Of a stretch of 37,249 nucleotides of DNA, positions 9,078 through 17,518 are shown one piece after another. A program made the translations under genes and the position numbers. The stretch lies in NCBI GenBank assembly GCA_002696485.1, contig NZTP01000024.1:1-37249 (forward strand), written 5' to 3'. Numbering within the stretch: the first letter of the stretch is position 1; the number at the start of each line of letters is the position of its first letter. The notes under the pieces were generated by a model, which saw only the letters and a program-made list of their open reading frames with translations, did not search any database and had not been told where the DNA came from. The DNA is from Altibacter sp. Lineage in GTDB: Bacteria > Bacteroidota > Bacteroidia > Flavobacteriales > Flavobacteriaceae.

Positions 9078-12000
9078 ATGCGTAAGCTCATAAGTTATTT
9101 CATTCGGTATGAGGTTGCTGTCAATGTAGTGATCTTAGCCTTCTTGATCTTTGGGGTCATTGGTATTCTCAAATTAAAATCCTCCTTCTTTCCCTTACAG
9201 GAAGCTGAAATTATTTCCATTAGTATTTCGTATCCCGGAGCGGCACCACAAGAGATCGAGGAAGGGGTGGTCTTAAAGATTGAAGATAATTTAAAGGGTC
9301 TTATCGGCGTAGAAAGGGTGACATCGGTGTCGCGTGAGAACGGTGGAAATATTACGGTAGAGATTGATAGCGATGAGGATATCGATGTAATGCTTTCTGA
9401 AGTGAAAAATGCCGTGGATCGTGTGCCAAACTTCCCCACGGGAATGGAGCCGCTGGTCGTGGCGAAGCAGGAACGTATCAGGCAGACCATAGATTTTGCA
9501 ATTAGTGGTGATAACATTCAGCTGGAAGCACTCAAGGAAATAGGGCGCATGGTGGAGAATGATCTGCGGGTCATGGATGGTATCTCACAGATCAATGTAT
9601 CGGGTTACCCTGAAGAGGAGATCGAGATTGCAGTGCGGGAGAATGATTTACTGGCATACGATCTTACCTTTGCTGAAGTTGCCGATGCGGTGGCACAAGC
9701 CAATATCCTTACCACGGGAGGAAATATTAAAACAGAGGCCGAAGATTATTTGATTCGTGCCAATAATCGGTCTTATTACGGCACGGAATTGAACAACCTG
9801 GTGGTGCGTTCGCGTAACGACGGTACCGTGGTCAGACTTCAGGACGTTGCTACTGTAAAGGATCGGTTTTCAGAAACGCCTAACGCTTCCTATTTCAATG
9901 GAAATGTGGCAGTCAATATCGAGATCACGAACACCAATAGCGAAGACCTTATTTCTACGGCCGAACAGGTGAATCGGTACATTAAAGAATTCAATGAAAA
10001 GTATTCAGGTGTCAAGATCGATGTGGTAAGTGATTCCTCCATCCGACTCAAACAACGGACCAATCTCCTGCTCGAGAACGGAGCCATAGGGATTCTTTTA
10101 GTGCTATTGTTCCTTTCCTTCTTTCTGAATACCCGCCTCGCATTTTGGGTAGCCTTCGGGCTTCCCATCGCCTTTTTGGGAATGTTCGTTTTTGCGGCCC
10201 AATTCAATGTCACCATCAATGTACTTTCACTCTTCGGAATGATCATCGTTATTGGTATTTTGGTGGACGACGGTATTGTGATCGCCGAAAATATCTATCA
10301 GCATTACGAAAGCGGCAAATCCCGTGTGCAAGCGGCCATTGACGGCACCTTGGAAGTGGTACCTCCCATTATGGCAGCGATCATTACCACGGTTCTGGCT
10401 TTTTCCACCTTCTTGTTTCTCGAAGGTCGTATAGGAGAATTTTTTAGTGAGGTTTCGGTAATCGTTATTCTTACGCTGGTGGTTTCCCTTATTGAAGCTT
10501 TTATCATCCTTCCGTCTCACATTGCCCATTCTAAGGCGTTAGTGGCTATGTCTTCTTCGGAAGAGAAAAAAGTCAAGGGCATTGAGAAGCTCTTCCTTCA
10601 ACTCCGTAAATTCAATGAACTGGGCGACCGGATCATGCGGTATATGCGGGATAATCTATACAGTCCTGTACTGCGTTTTGCCCTTAGACAACGCTTTATT
10701 ACCTTTTCGATCTTACTGGCGTTAATGATCCTTACCGTGGGAAGTATGATGGGAGGTATTATTCGAACGGCCTTCTTCCCAAATATTGCCAGCGACCGGG
10801 TGAGCATTGACCTCCTCATGCCGGAGGGAACCAACCCTAAGATCACCGATTCGATCATTACCCTGGTGGAAGCAGCGGCTTGGCGCGTCAATGAAGATTA
10901 TACGGCACGACAGACCGATAACAAGCAAGTAGTAGAGAATATCATCAAACGGGTAGGGCCGGGGAATAACAAAGCCTCGCTGCAAGTAAACTTATTGCCG
11001 GGAGAGGAACGGGATTTCTCTTCACCGGAGATCACAAGTTCCATTCGTGAGGAAGTAGGGCCCGTATATGGTGTGGAGCGACTTACCTTCGGGTCGGGTG
11101 GAAATTTTGGCGGAAACCCTGTCTCTATTTCTCTGCTCGGAAACAACACTCAAGAACTAAAGGCAGCCAAAACCGAATTGCGACTGGCGTTAGAGAATAT
11201 ATCACAACTGGCAGACGTGACCGATACCGATCCTGAAGGAATCAAGGAGATCAATATTCAGTTGAATGAAACGGCCTATGCACTGGGTCTCAACCTTCGG
11301 GAAGTGATGAGTCAGGTGCGGGCGGCGTTCTTCGGTCTTCAGGCACAGCGATTTCAACGGGGTCAGGATGAGATACGGGTGTGGGTGCGTTACAGCAGGA
11401 CAAACCGCGAGTCGATCAACGACCTGGACGATATGCGTATCGTCACACCGGCCGGACAACGGGTTCCCTTTTCGGAGATTGCCAGTTATGAGATCAAACG
11501 CGGTGAGGAGTCTATTAGTCACTTGAACGGAAAACGTGAGATCCAGGTAAATGCCGACCTCAAAGATGAGAAGGACAGTCCAACCGAGATCTTGCTGAAC
11601 ATTGAGAACAACATCATGCCGGATATCCTGTCGAAATATCCAACGGTAAGCGTATTGTATGAAGGACAGAACCGGGAAGCGAACAAACTAACGGAGTCGG
11701 CTTGGACCACCGTACCTATCGTTATATTCCTGATCTATGTGGTGATCGCGTTTACCTTCAGAAGCTATAGCCAGCCGCTCCTTCTGTTGCTTATGATACC
11801 TTTCAGCTTTATTGCTGTAGGATGGGGGCACTGGTTCCATGATTTCCCCATCAATATCCTTTCGGCTTTAGGGATCATTGCGCTTATTGGAATCATGGTG
11901 AACGACGGGCTGGTGCTCATTGGAAAGTTCAATACCTTCCTGAAACAAGGGATGAGCTTCGACGATGCGCTTTATGAGGCAGGAAGGGTACGTTTTAGAG

Positions 12001-12266
12001 CGATCTTCCTTACATCGCTGACTACCATTGCGGGTATTGCACCACTGCTGCTTGAAAAGAGCCGTCAAGCTCAATTCCTGATACCTATGGCCATTTCCAT
12101 TGCCTACGGTATAGCCATTGCAACCGTCCTTACCCTGGTGATCTTGCCAATGCTGCTCTCATTCACCAACAGTGTAAAGACCGGAACCTTATGGCTTAAA
12201 ACAGGAAAGAAGGTCACCAAAGAAGAAGTAGAACGCGCTATAAAGGAAGATAATGAGGTACATTAA
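9078..12266 (+). CDS. RND efflux pump inner-membrane subunit
   Basis: This 1062-residue transporter of the RND superfamily is proton-driven and exports substrates through a tripartite complex. It has an N-terminal membrane helix, two large periplasmic loops and the two expected clusters of membrane helices (about residues 330-480 and 850-1040). In helix 4 the sequence GILVDDGIVIAEN carries the paired aspartates of the proton relay, as in drug-type (HAE) pumps and unlike the metal-type pattern of the second RND gene in this window. It starts one base after the adaptor frame ends and overlaps the channel gene by 14 bp, so the three genes form one operon. Substrate is unknown. Its adaptor is broken here. 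Confidence 0.9.
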   Translation: MRKLISYFIRYEVAVNVVILAFLIFGVIGILKLKSSFFPLQEAEIISISISYPGAAPQEIEEGVVLKIEDNLKGLIGVERVTSVSRENGGNITVEIDSDEDIDVMLSEVKNAVDRVPNFPTGMEPLVVAKQERIRQTIDFAISGDNIQLEALKEIGRMVENDLRVMDGISQINVSGYPEEEIEIAVRENDLLAYDLTFAEVADAVAQANILTTGGNIKTEAEDYLIRANNRSYYGTELNNLVVRSRNDGTVVRLQDVATVKDRFSETPNASYFNGNVAVNIEITNTNSEDLISTAEQVNRYIKEFNEKYSGVKIDVVSDSSIRLKQRTNLLLENGAIGILLVLLFLSFFLNTRLAFWVAFGLPIAFLGMFVFAAQFNVTINVLSLFGMIIVIGILVDDGIVIAENIYQHYESGKSRVQAAIDGTLEVVPPIMAAIITTVLAFSTFLFLEGRIGEFFSEVSVIVILTLVVSLIEAFIILPSHIAHSKALVAMSSSEEKKVKGIEKLFLQLRKFNELGDRIMRYMRDNLYSPVLRFALRQRFITFSILLALMILTVGSMMGGIIRTAFFPNIASDRVSIDLLMPEGTNPKITDSIITLVEAAAWRVNEDYTARQTDNKQVVENIIKRVGPGNNKASLQVNLLPGEERDFSSPEITSSIREEVGPVYGVERLTFGSGGNFGGNPVSISLLGNNTQELKAAKTELRLALENISQLADVTDTDPEGIKEINIQLNETAYALGLNLREVMSQVRAAFFGLQAQRFQRGQDEIRVWVRYSRTNRESINDLDDMRIVTPAGQRVPFSEIASYEIKRGEESISHLNGKREIQVNADLKDEKDSPTEILLNIENNIMPDILSKYPTVSVLYEGQNREANKLTESAWTTVPIVIFLIYVVIAFTFRSYSQPLLLLLMIPFSFIAVGWGHWFHDFPINILSALGIIALIGIMVNDGLVLIGKFNTFLKQGMSFDDALYEAGRVRFRAIFLTSLTTIAGIAPLLLEKSRQAQFLIPMAISIAYGIAIATVLTLVILPMLLSFTNSVKTGTLWLKTGKKVTKEEVERAIKEDNEVH

Positions 12267-13569
12267 ACTATGGATCTTTTTAGGATGCTTCGGAAACCTG
12301 CTCGCGCAGGAGGCACCCTTGTTAACAAAGCAAGAGGCCGTAGCCGAAATGCTGGAAGGCAATTTTGGGATCGCTGTTGCCAGAAACAACGTAACGCTAT
12401 CAGATAATAACCAAGGCATCCTCAATTCGGGGTTTCTTCCATCCCTTACCGGGAATGCCGGGGCGACGTATAATGTAGAAGACCAGACGGCGACCTTTCA
12501 GGATGGAACGACGCGGGAAGTGATCGATGCGGAAACGACACGCTATAATGCATCGCTTAATTTGAACTATACCTTGTTCGACGGATTGGGTCGCTGGTAC
12601 GATTACAAACGCTTAAAGGAGGAATACAACCTAAGTGAATTGCAGGCACGCGAGACCATAGAAACGACCATGCTTCAGTTGTTTACTGTCTATTTTGAAG
12701 TAGCCCGTCTTACCGAGAACGTTACGGTTTTACAACAAACCTTTCAGAATACAAAAAAACGACTGACACGAGCCGGCTATGCGTTTGAATACGGACAGGT
12801 GAACAAGCTCGAGGTGTTGAACGCCGAAGTCGATATCGTGACGGACAGCATCAACCTTATGAATGCCCGTCAGCAGCTGGCCAATGCGAAACGCGACCTC
12901 AACGTGGTCACCAACAGTGCGCTCGACCGACGTTTTTCGGTAGATACCACCATCGTCTTTACGAATCCGCTGGTGGTTGAGACCTTTTTACAATCGGCAG
13001 ACACCAATAATGTACGCTTGCTTCAGGCACGGCAAAACATAGCTATTAGTAATTATAACTATAAGGCGAGCAAGTCGATTTTCCTTCCTTCGGTAGGGCT
13101 TACGGGATCCTATGGGTGGAACGAGGGGAACTTTCCGGCGACGAACTTCTTGGCGAACAATACTTCCACAGGGTATTCGGCAGGGGTAAGTTTGAGCTGG
13201 AGCCTGTTCGACGGGGGTAGCGGCATCACTTCGGTGAAGAATGCGAAGCTGCAGATCGCAAATCGGGAACTGGAGCAACAACGGTTGGTTCTAGAGGTAA
13301 AGCGGGATATCGCTAACGCCCAAGGGAATTATGAGAATCGGTTGGCGATCTACCGCCTTCAGGAACAGAATGTGGTTACGGCGCTAAATAACTTCGAGCG
13401 GTCCAACGAGCGCTATAAACTGGGACAGATCACTTCTCTGGAATTGCGACAGTCACAGATCAATCTGTTGAATGCCCAAACCAACAAGAATCTGGCGAAA
13501 TACGAAGCAAAACTGGCCGAACTGGAATTGCTGCAACTCACGGGGCAGCTCCTCAATATCGAATTATAA
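12253..13569 (+). CDS. TolC-like outer-membrane efflux channel
   Basis: This outer-membrane factor completes the RND exporter. The 438-residue protein begins with a short signal peptide ending around residue 18 (...NLLAQ). It then has two repeats of the TolC type, each with paired long helices and a beta segment (for example LNYTLFDGLGR and LSWSLFDGGSG). Its start lies inside the end of the pump gene (14-bp overlap), which indicates translational coupling. Its last base forms a TAATG overlap with the next gene. Confidence 0.9.
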   Translation: MRYIKLWIFLGCFGNLLAQEAPLLTKQEAVAEMLEGNFGIAVARNNVTLSDNNQGILNSGFLPSLTGNAGATYNVEDQTATFQDGTTREVIDAETTRYNASLNLNYTLFDGLGRWYDYKRLKEEYNLSELQARETIETTMLQLFTVYFEVARLTENVTVLQQTFQNTKKRLTRAGYAFEYGQVNKLEVLNAEVDIVTDSINLMNARQQLANAKRDLNVVTNSALDRRFSVDTTIVFTNPLVVETFLQSADTNNVRLLQARQNIAISNYNYKASKSIFLPSVGLTGSYGWNEGNFPATNFLANNTSTGYSAGVSLSWSLFDGGSGITSVKNAKLQIANRELEQQRLVLEVKRDIANAQGNYENRLAIYRLQEQNVVTALNNFERSNERYKLGQITSLELRQSQINLLNAQTNKNLAKYEAKLAELELLQLTGQLLNIEL

Positions 13570-13751
13570 TGGAAGAGCATTTCTTTCAATGTCCGTACTG
13601 CTGGGAACAGATCTCCATGTTGCTCGACACCTCCGTGCGGGAACAGACCTACATTGAAGATTGCGAGATTTGCTGCAATCCCATTGAGATTCACGCAGTC
13701 TTTCAAGAGGCTGAACTTCAATCTTTTGACGCAGGCAGTATCGAACAATAA
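13569..13751 (+). CDS. CPXCG-motif zinc-ribbon small protein
   Basis: This 60-residue protein has two cysteine pairs: CPYCW near residue 8 and CEICCNP near residue 32. Proteins with this arrangement are annotated as CPXCG-motif cysteine-rich proteins and probably bind one zinc. No function is known. The ATG overlaps the TAA of the TolC-like gene (TAATG), so it is co-translated with the efflux operon, although a functional link is not established. Confidence 0.8.
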   Translation: MEEHFFQCPYCWEQISMLLDTSVREQTYIEDCEICCNPIEIHAVFQEAELQSFDAGSIEQ

Positions 13752-13760
13752 TTTTTTCTG

Positions 13761-13768
13761 TATCTTTA
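13761..13768 (+). promoter_or_regulatory. Possible -7 box for the SpoIIAA-like gene
   Basis: TATCTTTA differs from the consensus only in the last base. It overlaps the upstream in-frame ATG at 13768, which argues that translation begins at the second ATG (13795). Confidence 0.4.
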
Positions 13769-13794
13769 TGGAACTCCCTCTAAATGATACAGCT

Positions 13795-14151
13795 ATGTTA
13801 TCCAGTTTCAGTTTTTCTGAAGATACGGTCGGCTTTTTATTGGAAGGAACTTTCGGTGAAGAGACCGTTCAGCAGTTACATGACCAAATTCGTGAGAAAC
13901 TGCAAGTGTACGATACAATTAATCTATACTTGGAAGATAGTAGAATTGAGACCTTTTCGCTCACTGCCGTAATCGAGAACCTTTTCTTTAAATTGGAGCA
14001 TAAAGGGCAGTTCAACAAAGTAGCGTTAGTAAGTGACCGAAAATGGATCCACTTGTGCGGAAAAATTGAAAAAATGCTGGCGGATATCAATGTCAAGAGT
14101 TTTGTAAGTGAGGACAGAATGGAAGCCATCACTTGGATCGCCGAGCGATAA
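13795..14151 (+). CDS. SpoIIAA-like (STAS-fold) protein
   Basis: This soluble protein of 118 residues has the alternating strand/helix pattern of SpoIIAA-like/STAS domains: a strand near FLLEGTF, a helix, NLYLEDS, another helix, VALVSDRKW, and a final ITWIAER. Homologous small proteins are common in Bacteroidota but have no defined partner. The ATG at 13795 was chosen because the family begins near MLSSFSFSE and a -7-like box overlaps the earlier ATG at 13768, which would add nine residues. An even earlier in-frame start lies inside the CPXCG gene and is unlikely. The gene converges on the AsmA-like gene with 5 bp between the stops. Confidence 0.7.
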   Translation: MLSSFSFSEDTVGFLLEGTFGEETVQQLHDQIREKLQVYDTINLYLEDSRIETFSLTAVIENLFFKLEHKGQFNKVALVSDRKWIHLCGKIEKMLADINVKSFVSEDRMEAITWIAER

Positions 14152-14156
14152 TACGA

Positions 14157-15713
14157 TTATAATCCTCCCGTAACCGTGCTTTTTAAACCTTTCTCTACAT
14201 TAAGCCATATATAATTAAAAAAGGACTTGTGCTTCACACGGGAGACTTCCCCTTCGCCGGTACGATAGTTCTTCCCGTCATCATTGCTGTTCTTCTTAAT
14301 GATAAGGTTTGCCACAGCCGATTTCAACCATTTTCGGTCTTTGCCGTCGTCGTTAAGGAAGTTGATCTTAAATTCGTCGTACTGCATACGCATATCGATC
14401 TGTGAATAGGTATCGTCACCCGAAATGGTAAAATAGGTCTGCTCAATGGTACCCTCCAGGTTCGCTCTTAGGTTCTCACGGGTAAACTTATTGAGTTCTG
14501 TGGCGTTTAGCCTTCCCAGATCTCCTTTAAAGACAAAGCGATTTTCGGGGTCGTTGACGTCAAAGGACCAATCGACATGGACAGGGGCATCTTTCATAAA
14601 GACGGCGTCAATGTCCAATGCAGTTTTGGTTCCTTCGGAATAGGTATTACCAAGGTTGGCGATGGTCGCATCGAGCGCCGTAAAGGTGATGGTACCGCCG
14701 TTGGTGCCCTGGGTTACCTTTTCGGTATAACGGATGCTTCCGTTCTTTATTGAGGTTGTGTCAATACTGAGCTGAAAGGGCAGCTTCCGAAGCATTTCAC
14801 TGTATAAGGGCTTTCTGCTCAAATCATCGGCGATGAGTTTGTTGCGGTAGATGTCCAGCTGCGGACGCGACAGCAGTAACCGGTTGCTGTTTACAAAGAG
14901 CTCACGGTTGGTAAAGCCGAAATCGATGGCATCGATAGCCAGCGAATCAATGGTCAGATCGAAATGGTCCCGCTCCTTATCGAGCATTTGGGCATGTTCA
15001 TCTCGGGTATACTTGGTGGCGAGTTTTAGTTGTGTAAAGACGGCCCGATTCTTTTTTAGCTTAAAGTGGCGGGTGGTGGCAGTTTCATACGGACTCACCT
15101 TCGCAAAGATAGAATCGGCTTTGGCGTCGTAATCGCCAAATTCCAGGGGGAGTCGTTTGCGAAGCGTGTTTTGGTCTATCAGAATGTCATCGATCTCTAT
15201 GGTTAGGTCATTGGCAAAAAGCAGGGTGTTCGCCTCACTGTCGTCGTAGAGCGTGAGTTGGGTATGGTCAATACTCAGTTCGTCAATGCGAATGGGTTTG
15301 TTGATATTGAGGACCGGACCGCGGCTGCTGTCTTTGGGTGCGCGATACAGATGGGTGTAGTAGGTAATTACCGGATAGAATATTTTGATATCCTCAATGT
15401 GGATCTCGTTGTTGACGATATAATCCCAATAGCTGATGTCTTCGATAATAAGTTCTTTTACCGTGATCTCAGAATGGACGGAGGCTGTATCGGCGTTTTG
15501 GATCTGAAGGGATACGTCCTTAAAGGTGATGGTCCCGTCGAACAGATCGAGCGACAGACTTTTAAAATCAGATTGGTAGTGCGGGGGTAGGTTCTTTGTT
15601 ACAAAGGTTTCCACTTTGTTCTTTAGGAAGGTATTGATGGCAATTTTTCCCAAAACGATGAGGATTCCTGCTGAAAAGAGGACGATAAGAAAGATTCGTA
15701 GTGATTTCGACAT
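14157..15713 (-). CDS. AsmA/DUF748-like membrane-anchored protein
   Basis: This 518-residue protein has one N-terminal membrane helix (about residues 6-28). A long periplasmic region is rich in beta strands with repeated short pieces such as LSLDLFDGTITFKDVSLQI and IRIDELSIDHTQLTLYDD. This pattern is seen in AsmA-like and DUF748 proteins, some of which form lipid-transfer grooves between the membranes. No enzyme motif is visible. The gene runs away from the tRNA locus. Assignment is by fold pattern only, so a more general conserved hypothetical label is possible. Confidence 0.6.
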   Translation of the reverse strand: MSKSLRIFLIVLFSAGILIVLGKIAINTFLKNKVETFVTKNLPPHYQSDFKSLSLDLFDGTITFKDVSLQIQNADTASVHSEITVKELIIEDISYWDYIVNNEIHIEDIKIFYPVITYYTHLYRAPKDSSRGPVLNINKPIRIDELSIDHTQLTLYDDSEANTLLFANDLTIEIDDILIDQNTLRKRLPLEFGDYDAKADSIFAKVSPYETATTRHFKLKKNRAVFTQLKLATKYTRDEHAQMLDKERDHFDLTIDSLAIDAIDFGFTNRELFVNSNRLLLSRPQLDIYRNKLIADDLSRKPLYSEMLRKLPFQLSIDTTSIKNGSIRYTEKVTQGTNGGTITFTALDATIANLGNTYSEGTKTALDIDAVFMKDAPVHVDWSFDVNDPENRFVFKGDLGRLNATELNKFTRENLRANLEGTIEQTYFTISGDDTYSQIDMRMQYDEFKINFLNDDGKDRKWLKSAVANLIIKKNSNDDGKNYRTGEGEVSRVKHKSFFNYIWLNVEKGLKSTVTGGL

Positions 15714-15786
15714 AATTAAAAATAAGAAAGGAAGGGTAGCTGACGAAAACTTTATGAGTTTCTGTTAAATTTTCGATGTGGTTTCC

Positions 15787-15816
15787 TTGGAATCTCTAAA
15801 ATGTATTGTATCTTTG
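15787..15816 (+). promoter_or_regulatory. Promoter of the initiator tRNA locus
   Basis: TTG at 15787-15789 and TATCTTTG at 15809-15816 are separated by 19 bp, a full match to the flavobacterial TTG-N(17-23)-TAnnTTTG promoter. It would start RNA near 15823, just before the tRNA remnant, and transcribe the intact tRNA 80 bp further on. Confidence 0.75.
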
Positions 15817-15826
15817 CCATCCACAT

Positions 15827-15890
15827 CGCGGGCTTAGCCCAGATAGGAATCTCGTCGGGCTCATAACCCGAAGGTCTCTAGACCAAGTGA
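15827..15890 (+). pseudogene. Degenerate tRNA-Met copy
   Basis: CGCGGG (15827-15832) and a 26-bp stretch covering the end of the D-arm through the anticodon arm and variable loop (15853-15878) are identical to the intact tRNA downstream. The D-loop is altered, and the T-arm and 3' acceptor half are replaced by unrelated sequence. It cannot form an acceptor stem. It is probably a decayed tandem duplicate, or a scar of an earlier integration and excision. Confidence 0.65.
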
Positions 15891-15903
15891 GAAAAACATA
15901 CAT

Positions 15904-15976
<73 letters not shown>

Positions 15977-15985
15977 CGAGGAAAG

Positions 15986-16022
15986 AGCGTAACTAATTGA
16001 AAATCAATAGTTGCGCTTTTTT
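15986..16022 (+). terminator. Terminator supplied by the element behind the tRNA
   Basis: The arms AGCGTAACTA...ATTG and CAAT...AGTTGCGCT form an imperfect hairpin followed by a T run. It lies just inside attL and would end tRNA transcription in place of the original terminator now beyond attR. Confidence 0.75.
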
Positions 16023-16148
16023 ATTTGTACGGCTGCTGTATGGTAGCTTTTTTTATGTGCTAAATCTTCACTTTTTAAGCAGTCGAATACAAAGGGTTAT
16101 AAAGAGCGATTTTTTTTGAGAAAAAAAAAGATTGTTTTAAGCATTCAT

Positions 16149-16231
16149 TTTTTACATTTTTTGCATTGACTAGTAAAATCAATGCTTTTCAGCGTTTTCT
16201 TAATGTAAAAAATGCAAAAGATGTAAAAATC
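16149..16231. repeat. Left-end arm-type repeat cluster
   Basis: Short AT-rich words of the type TTTTTACAT/TTTTTTGCAT (16149-16166) and the opposite orientation ATGTAAAAAATGC and AAGATGTAAAAA (16203-16229) surround a hairpin, GCATTGA (16163-16169) with TCAATGC (16179-16185). The same words recur at the other end of the element near 34.35-34.44 kb. They are probably integrase arm-binding sites. Apart from these repeats and the terminator, 16,023-16,230 shows only AT-rich sequence. Confidence 0.6.
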
Positions 16232-17061
16232 TAAATTACTTCATCAATATCCTCGTCTATGCTATCTAAATAAGTTTGTAGGTTAATAGCTTGGACAGTT
16301 CCAATAGCTTGTTGTAAATATCTGGTTAACTGCATAAAAAATGTAACTAAGGAGTTTTCCTGTTTGCTAAAAACTACTTCATTAAATTCTCTATTTTTAT
16401 AATATTCAAAATAGCGTTTATCAAAGTCTTTGATGGTCAAGTCTTCCTCATTATTATAGTCAACATAAAAACTTCCATAATCAGCAATACAGCCAAAATC
16501 TAAGCTTCTTAAATTAGTTTGGTTTTTCAAATGTTTTTCAAGTGTATCATTATTATTTCTTTCACCTGATTTTGTTGAAGTAAGAATTCCTCCAACAATT
16601 TTTGTCAGTCCTCGAGCCTCCTGCAACTTTCCTACACTAATTATATCTGTTGTAGTTCTTTTAAGTTTACGAACACTTTCAATTTTTCTTCCTGCATATT
16701 CAATATTTGTCATTTTTTTTGAAAAATCAGCAATATCTGGTTTGACTTCAAAAACAGCATATACTCCTTCGGCAGGGATATAATGAAACCCATTTTGTGA
16801 GAAAATAAAAGGTGTAAAATAATTGTCGTAAATCACAATATCTATTTGGTCACTTGTATCTCCATTTGAATCAATTACTATGGCCTTATCTACACTATAT
16901 CTATTGGGAAGATATTTTCTAAGCCAATCGATCCAAGCATTTTCTAAAGCATCTCCTTTAGAACCAGAATGGGTTATATATTCTCTATTGGTATTTAATT
17001 GAGCAGTCATTTGGTTTTGTAAACCCGAAAAGAGTTCTTTTAGTGGTATGTTTTTACTCAT
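16231..17061 (-). CDS. DUF6602 PD-(D/E)XK-like nuclease, putative CBASS effector
   Basis: This 276-residue protein matches my knowledge of the DUF6602 family. The N-terminal half contains the ordered elements of a PD-(D/E)XK nuclease fold: a helix with E40 (GDALENAWIDWL), a core strand with D74 (DQIDIVIYD), then E105-V-K107 (YAVFEVKPD). These residues would form the metal-binding active site. The C-terminal half (about 190-276) looks helical and has no recognisable SAVED, TIR, TM or other cyclic-nucleotide sensor domain. The ATG at 17061 lies inside the end of cap3 (8-bp overlap), so it is the last gene of the operon. Context suggests it is the toxic effector that cuts nucleic acid when the CD-NTase signals. 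The nuclease activity is inferred, not known. Low GC suggests horizontal origin. Confidence 0.7.
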   Translation of the reverse strand: MSKNIPLKELFSGLQNQMTAQLNTNREYITHSGSKGDALENAWIDWLRKYLPNRYSVDKAIVIDSNGDTSDQIDIVIYDNYFTPFIFSQNGFHYIPAEGVYAVFEVKPDIADFSKKMTNIEYAGRKIESVRKLKRTTTDIISVGKLQEARGLTKIVGGILTSTKSGERNNNDTLEKHLKNQTNLRSLDFGCIADYGSFYVDYNNEEDLTIKDFDKRYFEYYKNREFNEVVFSKQENSLVTFFMQLTRYLQQAIGTVQAINLQTYLDSIDEDIDEVI

Positions 17062-17518
17062 AAGGCAGTAATTTTTTTTTATCGTAAATGTAAAAAGTTG
17101 CTTGATTTATTTTTTGTGCTGAAACACTCAAAATTAATAGAACTGGGTTTTTAATGCTGACACTTGTAGATGACTCAATGTTAATCATTGCGTTCAAATC
17201 GGTAGCACTAAATCCAGTACTTCCATTCGGGTGAGTGTGCCATTCACCAACATAATATTCCTTTTTCTTTTTGAATAAATTAGAAAAAAATGATTTCATT
17301 CCTTTAGAACTTCTTTCAAATAAATACCTGCTTCCTTTATAGCTTTTGGGGAGAATGAAATCGCTTATAAATAATGTTTTGTAGTCATCTGAATATTTGC
17401 CAATCAAAAACCCACCAAATTCATTGGGAAAATGTTCAATCCCTTTCTTACCAATCCTTTCCAATAATTTTTGGTCTATAATTAGTTCTACTTTTCTATG
17501 CTTATTGTACAGCTTCAA
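17054..17518 (-). CDS. cap3: Cap3-like JAMM/Mov34 peptidase of CBASS
   Basis: This 154-residue protease of the JAB/MPN family removes conjugated targets in type II CBASS. The metal site is complete: E33 in NEFGGFLIG, then H94 and H96 in EWHTHPNGS, S104 and D107 in SATD. It probably cleaves the bond that the E1-E2 enzyme makes at the CD-NTase C-terminus. The start is TTG at 17518, which overlaps the TGA of cap2. No nearby ATG gives the full N-terminal strand. The end overlaps the DUF6602 gene. Confidence 0.85.
   Translation of the reverse strand: MKLYNKHRKVELIIDQKLLERIGKKGIEHFPNEFGGFLIGKYSDDYKTLFISDFILPKSYKGSRYLFERSSKGMKSFFSNLFKKKKEYYVGEWHTHPNGSTGFSATDLNAMINIESSTSVSIKNPVLLILSVSAQKINQATFYIYDKKKLLPYE

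Noticed and set aside
13654-13794. Longer SpoIIAA-like protein starting at 13654
   Set aside because: The extra N-terminus lies over the CPXCG gene and has no family-like sequence. A promoter-like box favours 13795.
15827-15890. Second functional tRNA-Met
   Set aside because: It has no T-loop and no 3' half to pair with its acceptor strand. Only the anticodon arm and first bases match.
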